From NCBI GenBank assembly GCA_025060415.1, contig JANXBT010000001.1:491628-555627 (forward strand): a DNA stretch of 64,000 nt, read 5' to 3'. The DNA comes from Candidatus Bipolaricaulota bacterium. GTDB lineage: Bacteria; Bipolaricaulota; Bipolaricaulia; Bipolaricaulales; Bipolaricaulaceae. The number at the start of each line of letters is the position of its first letter. The stretch's first letter is position 1. Positions 60,090 through 64,000 of this stretch are shown in pieces. The notes under the pieces were generated by a model. That model had not been told where the DNA came from. It did not search any database and saw only the letters and a list, made by a program, of their open reading frames with translations. The position numbers were made by a program, and so were the translations under genes.

Positions 60090-62516
60090 ATGTCCGAGCG
60101 GATCGAGGTGGCCTTCATCGAAGAGGAGATGGAGCAGTCGTACATCGACTACGCCATCTCCGTGATCCGGGGCCGGGCCATCCCCGACGTGCGCGACGGC
60201 CTGAAGCCCGTGCAGCGCCGCATCCTCTACGGCATGCGGGAGCTGGGGGTCTTGCCCAACCGGCCGCACCGCAAGTCCGCCCGTATCGTGGGGGAGGTGC
60301 TGGGGAAGTACCACCCCCACGGGGAGATGGCGGTGTACGAGGCCATGGTGGGCCTGGCCCAGCCCTTCGCCACCCGCTACCCCCTGCTGGAGGGGCAGGG
60401 CAACTTCGGCTCCGTGGACGGGGATGAGCCCGCGGCCATGCGCTACACCGAGGCCCGTCTGGCCCCCATCGCCCTGGAGTTCCTGGAGGAGCTGGAGGAG
60501 GAGACCGTGGACTTCCTCCCCAACTTCGACGGGACCCTCCAGGAACCGGAGGTCCTGCCCGTGCGCTTCCCCCACATCCTGGCCAACGGCGCCTGGGGGA
60601 TCTCCGTGGGCATGACCACCCAGATCCCGCCCCATAACCTGCGGGAGCTGGTCCAGGCCACCCTCCACCTCCTGGAGCACCCCGAGGCCACGGTGGACGA
60701 GCTGATGCGGTTTTTGCCGGGCCCGGACTTCCCCACGGGCGGGGTCGTGGTGGGGAAGGAGGGGATCCGCCAGGCCTACGCCACGGGCGAGGGCCGGTTC
60801 GTGGTGCGCGGCCGGGCCTTCGTGGAGGACGACAAGATCGTGATCACGGAGATCCCCTACCAGGTGCGCAAGAGCGCCATCCTCGAGGCCATCGCCGCCA
60901 AGGTGAAGGAAGGGGAGCTGGAGGGGATCAGCGACCTGCGCGACGAGTCCGACCGGGAGGGCCTGCGGGTGGTGGTGGAGTTGAAGCGGGGCGCGGACCC
61001 TGAGCGCGTCCTCGCCCAGCTCTACAAGCTCACCCCCCTGGAGCGCACCTACTCCTGCCACTTCCTCGTGATCGACCAGGGGGTGCCTCGGGTCCTCTCC
61101 CTCCCCCAGATCCTGCAGGCGTTTTTGGCGTTCCGGCGGGCCACGGTGCGCCGGCGCACCGAGCACCGCCTGCGCGAAAGCCGCGAGCGCGCCCACCTCC
61201 TGGAGGGCCTCCTCCTCGCCCTGGCCCGCCTGGACGAGGTGGTGGAGATCCTCCGCCAGGCCGCCGACCCGGAGGCCGCCTCCGCCCTCCTCGTGGCCGA
61301 AATCGGCCTCACCCCCAAGCAGGCGGAGGCCGTGCTGCGCATGCGCCTGGCCCAGCTCACCCGCCTGGAGCGGAAAAAGCTCGAGGAGGAGCTCGCGGAG
61401 CTGCGCGCCAAGATCGCGGAGTACGAGGCCATCCTCGCGGACCCCCAGAGGCTCGACGGGGTGATCCGGGAGGAGCTGCTGGCCATCGCCGAGAAGTACG
61501 GGGACGCCCGGCGGACCACCCTTGTGGACCACGCGGCGCCGGCAGGCCCGCCCGCGGAGGCGCCCGCCGTGCCGGTCCTGGTGTGCGTGACCCAGCGGGG
61601 TTACGTGAACGTCACGGAGCAAGGGGCCTTCCGGGCCCAGGGCCGGGGGGGCAAGGGCGTGATCGGCATCCGCCCCCGGGAGGGCGATGCCCTCGCCCAG
61701 ATCCTCCCCGCCTCGAGCCGGGCGGACCTCCTCGTGTTCACCGAGCGGGGCCGCGTGTTCAAGCTTCCGCTGGCCCGCCTGGGGGTGGGGGAGCGGGACT
61801 CCGCCGGGAAGAACCTGCGGCAGTTCCTGGACATGGCTCCCGAGGAGGGGGTGTGCGCGGCGTGCGCGGTGACGGATTACGGCCAGGGCTACGTGCTGTG
61901 GGCCACCCGCCGGGGCCTCGTCAACCGCAACCCCCTTGCGGACTACGCCAACGCCCACACCAAGGGGATCGCCGCCCATGCCCTCCCGCCGGAGGAGGAG
62001 GGCCTGGTGGACGTGGCCCTCACCGCGGGCGGGGGCGAGGTGCTCCTCGTGACCGCCCAGGGCCAAGTGATCCGCTTCCCCGAGGAGGAGGTGCGCCTCA
62101 CCCGCCGGCCCTCAAAGGGGGTCATCGGGATCCGCCTGGATCCGGGGGATCGGGTGGTGGCCATGGTCTGGCGGCCCCAGGAGCCCGCGGGGCACAAGCT
62201 CCTTTTGGTGACGAGCCGGGGCTACGGGAAGCGCGTGGAGCTGGGGGACATTCCCCTCCAGGGCCGGGGCGGCAAGGGCGTGATCGGCATCAAGCTCGAC
62301 GCCGACCTGGGCGAGGTGGTGGACGCGGCCCTCGTGCGGGAGGAGGACGAGGTAGCCCTCTCCACCGCCCAAGGCAAGATCATCCGCTTCGAGGCCGCCC
62401 AGGTGAGCACCTTCTCCCGCTACGCCCAGGGCGTGCGCCTGATTCTCCTTGAGGAGGGCGATCGGGTGGCCTCCGTGGTCCCCCTGCGGGGAGGGGAGGA
62501 TGGACATCCGGGCTGA
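60090..62516 (+). CDS. gyrA: DNA gyrase subunit A
   Basis: 808 residues. The active-site Tyr119 is in [10 protein letters not shown], the DNA-binding helix includes [13 protein letters not shown], and the C-terminal six-bladed pinwheel carries a GyrA-box-like [11 protein letters not shown] twice (near 515 and 727) where the usual box reads QRRGGKG. Presence of the box favours gyrase over ParC. At the place of E. coli Ser83 there is Met80, and Asp87 is Glu84. Followed by tyrS with a 17-base overlap. Confidence 0.93.
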   Translation: MSERIEVAFIEEEMEQSYIDYAISVIRGRAIPDVRDGLKPVQRRILYGMRELGVLPNRPHRKSARIVGEVLGKYHPHGEMAVYEAMVGLAQPFATRYPLLEGQGNFGSVDGDEPAAMRYTEARLAPIALEFLEELEEETVDFLPNFDGTLQEPEVLPVRFPHILANGAWGISVGMTTQIPPHNLRELVQATLHLLEHPEATVDELMRFLPGPDFPTGGVVVGKEGIRQAYATGEGRFVVRGRAFVEDDKIVITEIPYQVRKSAILEAIAAKVKEGELEGISDLRDESDREGLRVVVELKRGADPERVLAQLYKLTPLERTYSCHFLVIDQGVPRVLSLPQILQAFLAFRRATVRRRTEHRLRESRERAHLLEGLLLALARLDEVVEILRQAADPEAASALLVAEIGLTPKQAEAVLRMRLAQLTRLERKKLEEELAELRAKIAEYEAILADPQRLDGVIREELLAIAEKYGDARRTTLVDHAAPAGPPAEAPAVPVLVCVTQRGYVNVTEQGAFRAQGRGGKGVIGIRPREGDALAQILPASSRADLLVFTERGRVFKLPLARLGVGERDSAGKNLRQFLDMAPEEGVCAACAVTDYGQGYVLWATRRGLVNRNPLADYANAHTKGIAAHALPPEEEGLVDVALTAGGGEVLLVTAQGQVIRFPEEEVRLTRRPSKGVIGIRLDPGDRVVAMVWRPQEPAGHKLLLVTSRGYGKRVELGDIPLQGRGGKGVIGIKLDADLGEVVDAALVREEDEVALSTAQGKIIRFEAAQVSTFSRYAQGVRLILLEEGDRVASVVPLRGGEDGHPG

Positions 62517-63702
62517 GGTGGAGCGGCAGCTCCAGATCCTCGAGAAGAACGCGGAGACCTTGCTCCCCCGCGAGGAGCTGGTGCGCAAGCTTGTGCGCGC
62601 CCTCACAGAGGGTCGGCCCCTGCGGGTGAAGCTCGGCATCGACCCCTCCGCGCCGGAGCTCACCCTGGGCCACGCCGTGGTCCTCCGCAAGCTCCGCCAG
62701 TTCCAGGACCTGGGGCACACGGCGGTGCTGGTGGTGGGCGACTTCACCGCCCGCATCGGCGACCCCTCCGGCCGCACCAAAACCCGCGAGCCCCTCGCGC
62801 CCGAAACCATCGCGGAGAACATGAAGACCTACCGGGAGCAGGCCTTCCGCATCCTGGACCCGGCGCGCACGGAGGTGCGCTACAACTCCGAGTGGCTGGC
62901 GGGCCTCACCTTCGCCGAGGTCCTCAAGCTGGCCAGCCACTACACCGTGGCCCGCATGCTGGAGCGGGAGGACTTCGCCAAGCGCTTTCAAGAGGGCTCG
63001 CCCATCACCCTCACGGAGTTCCTGTACCCCCTGGCCCAGGCCTACGACTCCGTGGCCGTGCGGGCCGACGTGGAGCTTGGCGGCTCCGACCAGCGCTTCA
63101 ACCTCCTCGTGGGCCGGGCCATCCAGGAGGCCTACGGCCAGGAGCCCCAGGTCATCCTCACCATGCCCCTCCTTTTGGGCACGGACGGGGTGCGCAAGAT
63201 GTCCAAATCCTGGGGCAACTACATCGGGATCGCCGAGCCGCCGGAGGAGCAGTTCGGCAAGCTCATGGCCATCCCGGACGCGCTCATGCCCCAGTACTTC
63301 CGGCTGCTCACGGACATCGAGTGGGAGGAGGTGGCCCACCTCCACCCCAAGGAGGCGAAGAAGCGGCTGGCCTGGACGGTGGTGGCCAGCCTGCACGGGG
63401 TGGAGGAGGCGGACCGGGCCCAGGCCCACTTCGAGCGCGTGTTCGAGGAGGAGCGGCCGCCGGAGCGCCTTCCCGAGGTGGCCGTGGGCCACCTCCTGGA
63501 TGGGGAGGGCAAGGCGGACGTGGTGGCCCTCCTCCTTGCGGCGGGGCTCGTGGCCTCCAAATCGGAGGCCCGCCGCCTGTTGAGCCAGGGCGGGGTGTGG
63601 GTGGACGGGGAGAAGCTCCCTCCGGACCGGCTCCGGATCGCGGTGCGGCCGGGCATGATCCTGCGCGTGGGCCGCCGCCGCTTCGCCCGCCTCCTCCTAT
63701 GA
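62500..63702 (+). CDS. tyrS: Tyrosyl-tRNA synthetase
   Basis: 400 residues from ATG 62500 behind GGGGAGG, inside the end of gyr[20 protein letters not shown] contains the HIGH-type motif, [15 protein letters not shown] binds Tyr-AMP, and [13 protein letters not shown] is the KMSKS loop. The C-terminal S4 domain ([20 protein letters not shown]) binds the tRNA. The GSDQRFN form belongs to the TyrZ-like branch. Confidence 0.95.
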   Translation: MDIRAEVERQLQILEKNAETLLPREELVRKLVRALTEGRPLRVKLGIDPSAPELTLGHAVVLRKLRQFQDLGHTAVLVVGDFTARIGDPSGRTKTREPLAPETIAENMKTYREQAFRILDPARTEVRYNSEWLAGLTFAEVLKLASHYTVARMLEREDFAKRFQEGSPITLTEFLYPLAQAYDSVAVRADVELGGSDQRFNLLVGRAIQEAYGQEPQVILTMPLLLGTDGVRKMSKSWGNYIGIAEPPEEQFGKLMAIPDALMPQYFRLLTDIEWEEVAHLHPKEAKKRLAWTVVASLHGVEEADRAQAHFERVFEEERPPERLPEVAVGHLLDGEGKADVVALLLAAGLVASKSEARRLLSQGGVWVDGEKLPPDRLRIAVRPGMILRVGRRRFARLLL

Positions 63703-64000
63703 CCTGCCCCTTTTGCCGCATCGCCCAGGGGGAGCTTGCGGCCCACATCCTCTATGCGGATGCCCACGTTCTGGCCTTTTTGGATGCGGCGCCCATGGCG
63801 CCCGGGCACACCCTCGTGGTCCCCCGGGCCCACGTGGAGCGGTTCACCGAGCTTCCCGAGGAGTTGGCGGGGCGGATCTTCGCCGTGGCGGTGCGGGTGG
63901 GGCGGGCCCTGAAGGAGGCCCTGGAGGCGCCGGGGTTCACCGTGGGCCTCAACGACGGCCGCGTGGCCGGCCAGGGCGTGCCCCACGTGCACGTGCACCT
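63699..64000 (+). CDS. HIT-family nucleotide hydrolase, C-terminus cut by window edge
   Basis: 100 codons from ATG 63699, overlapping the tyrS stop. [35 protein letters not shown] and the terminal GQGVPHVHVHL (the HxHxH catalytic triad) identify a HIT protein of the Hint/Fhit-like branch. Only the last few residues after the triad are missing. Confidence 0.92.
   Translation, partial: MTCPFCRIAQGELAAHILYADAHVLAFLDAAPMAPGHTLVVPRAHVERFTELPEELAGRIFAVAVRVGRALKEALEAPGFTVGLNDGRVAGQGVPHVHVH

Overview
The window reads as a GC-rich, anaerobic, probably thermophilic bacterial chromosome. It carries housekeeping genes (topA, rpoD, gyrA, tyrS, rsmA, a tRNA-Ser) next to H2, ferredoxin and 2-oxoacid redox genes, a type III-A CRISPR locus, an archaeal-style thiamin pathway and several short-leader or leaderless promoters. 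The gene mix would suit a Bipolaricaulota-type (Acetothermia) organism, but that placement is inference. Genes are tightly packed; most neighbours overlap by 4-20 bases.

Layout. (1) 1-477, minus: N-terminal part of a flavodiiron protein. (2) 609-16707, plus: one run of 17 metabolic genes plus one inserted gene. A 2-oxoglutarate:ferredoxin oxidoreductase is split to the flanks (korC first, korDAB later) around HdrA-MvhDGA-HdrCB and a soluble FrdBA-like flavoprotein. Fumarase, malic enzyme and an anion transporter follow. Read together they form a pyruvate-malate-fumarate-succinate-(succinyl-CoA)-2-oxoglutarate route in which H2 could reduce fumarate and ferredoxin at once. A small four-helix-bundle gene bounded by inverted repeats has inserted between hdrC and hdrB. 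(3) 16704-18675, minus: PPP-type phosphatase, rsmA and a small unknown gene. (4) 18700-26139, plus: thiamin regulon with two identical TPP riboswitches, Thi4-type thiazole synthase, ThiD-ThiN fusion, TenA, thiamin pyrophosphokinase and the ThiBPQ transporter.

(5) 26151-45925: CRISPR region. A CARF-HEPN (Csm6-type) gene lies in an operon with a HExxH protein, divergent from an orphan ParB. Array 1 (44 repeats) comes next, then a leftward operon of CARF-LuxR regulator, cas10, csm2-5, a second csm6-type gene, cas6, cas4, cas1 and cas2, and then array 2 (25 repeats). Both arrays are read leftward from paralogous leaders on their right. Translating the spacers shows that about thirty of the 67 fall into five recurring peptide families; fifteen tile one segment of about 35 residues of a single unknown protein family. 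Nearly all lie in the orientation that makes the crRNA antisense to the mRNA.

(6) 45936-64000: topA, then rpoD (convergent), then a NuoE-NuoF-(ferredoxin/NfnB/NuoG) operon resembling the Sporomusa-type electron-bifurcating transhydrogenase, preceded by a terminator-like leader hairpin. After it come glutamate dehydrogenase, a HAD phosphatase, a nitroreductase, tRNA-Ser, a PIG-L deacetylase, a flippase-methyltransferase fusion, gyrA, tyrS and a truncated HIT-family gene. The transhydrogenase and glutamate dehydrogenase could draw NADPH and 2-oxoglutarate from the first operon into glutamate.
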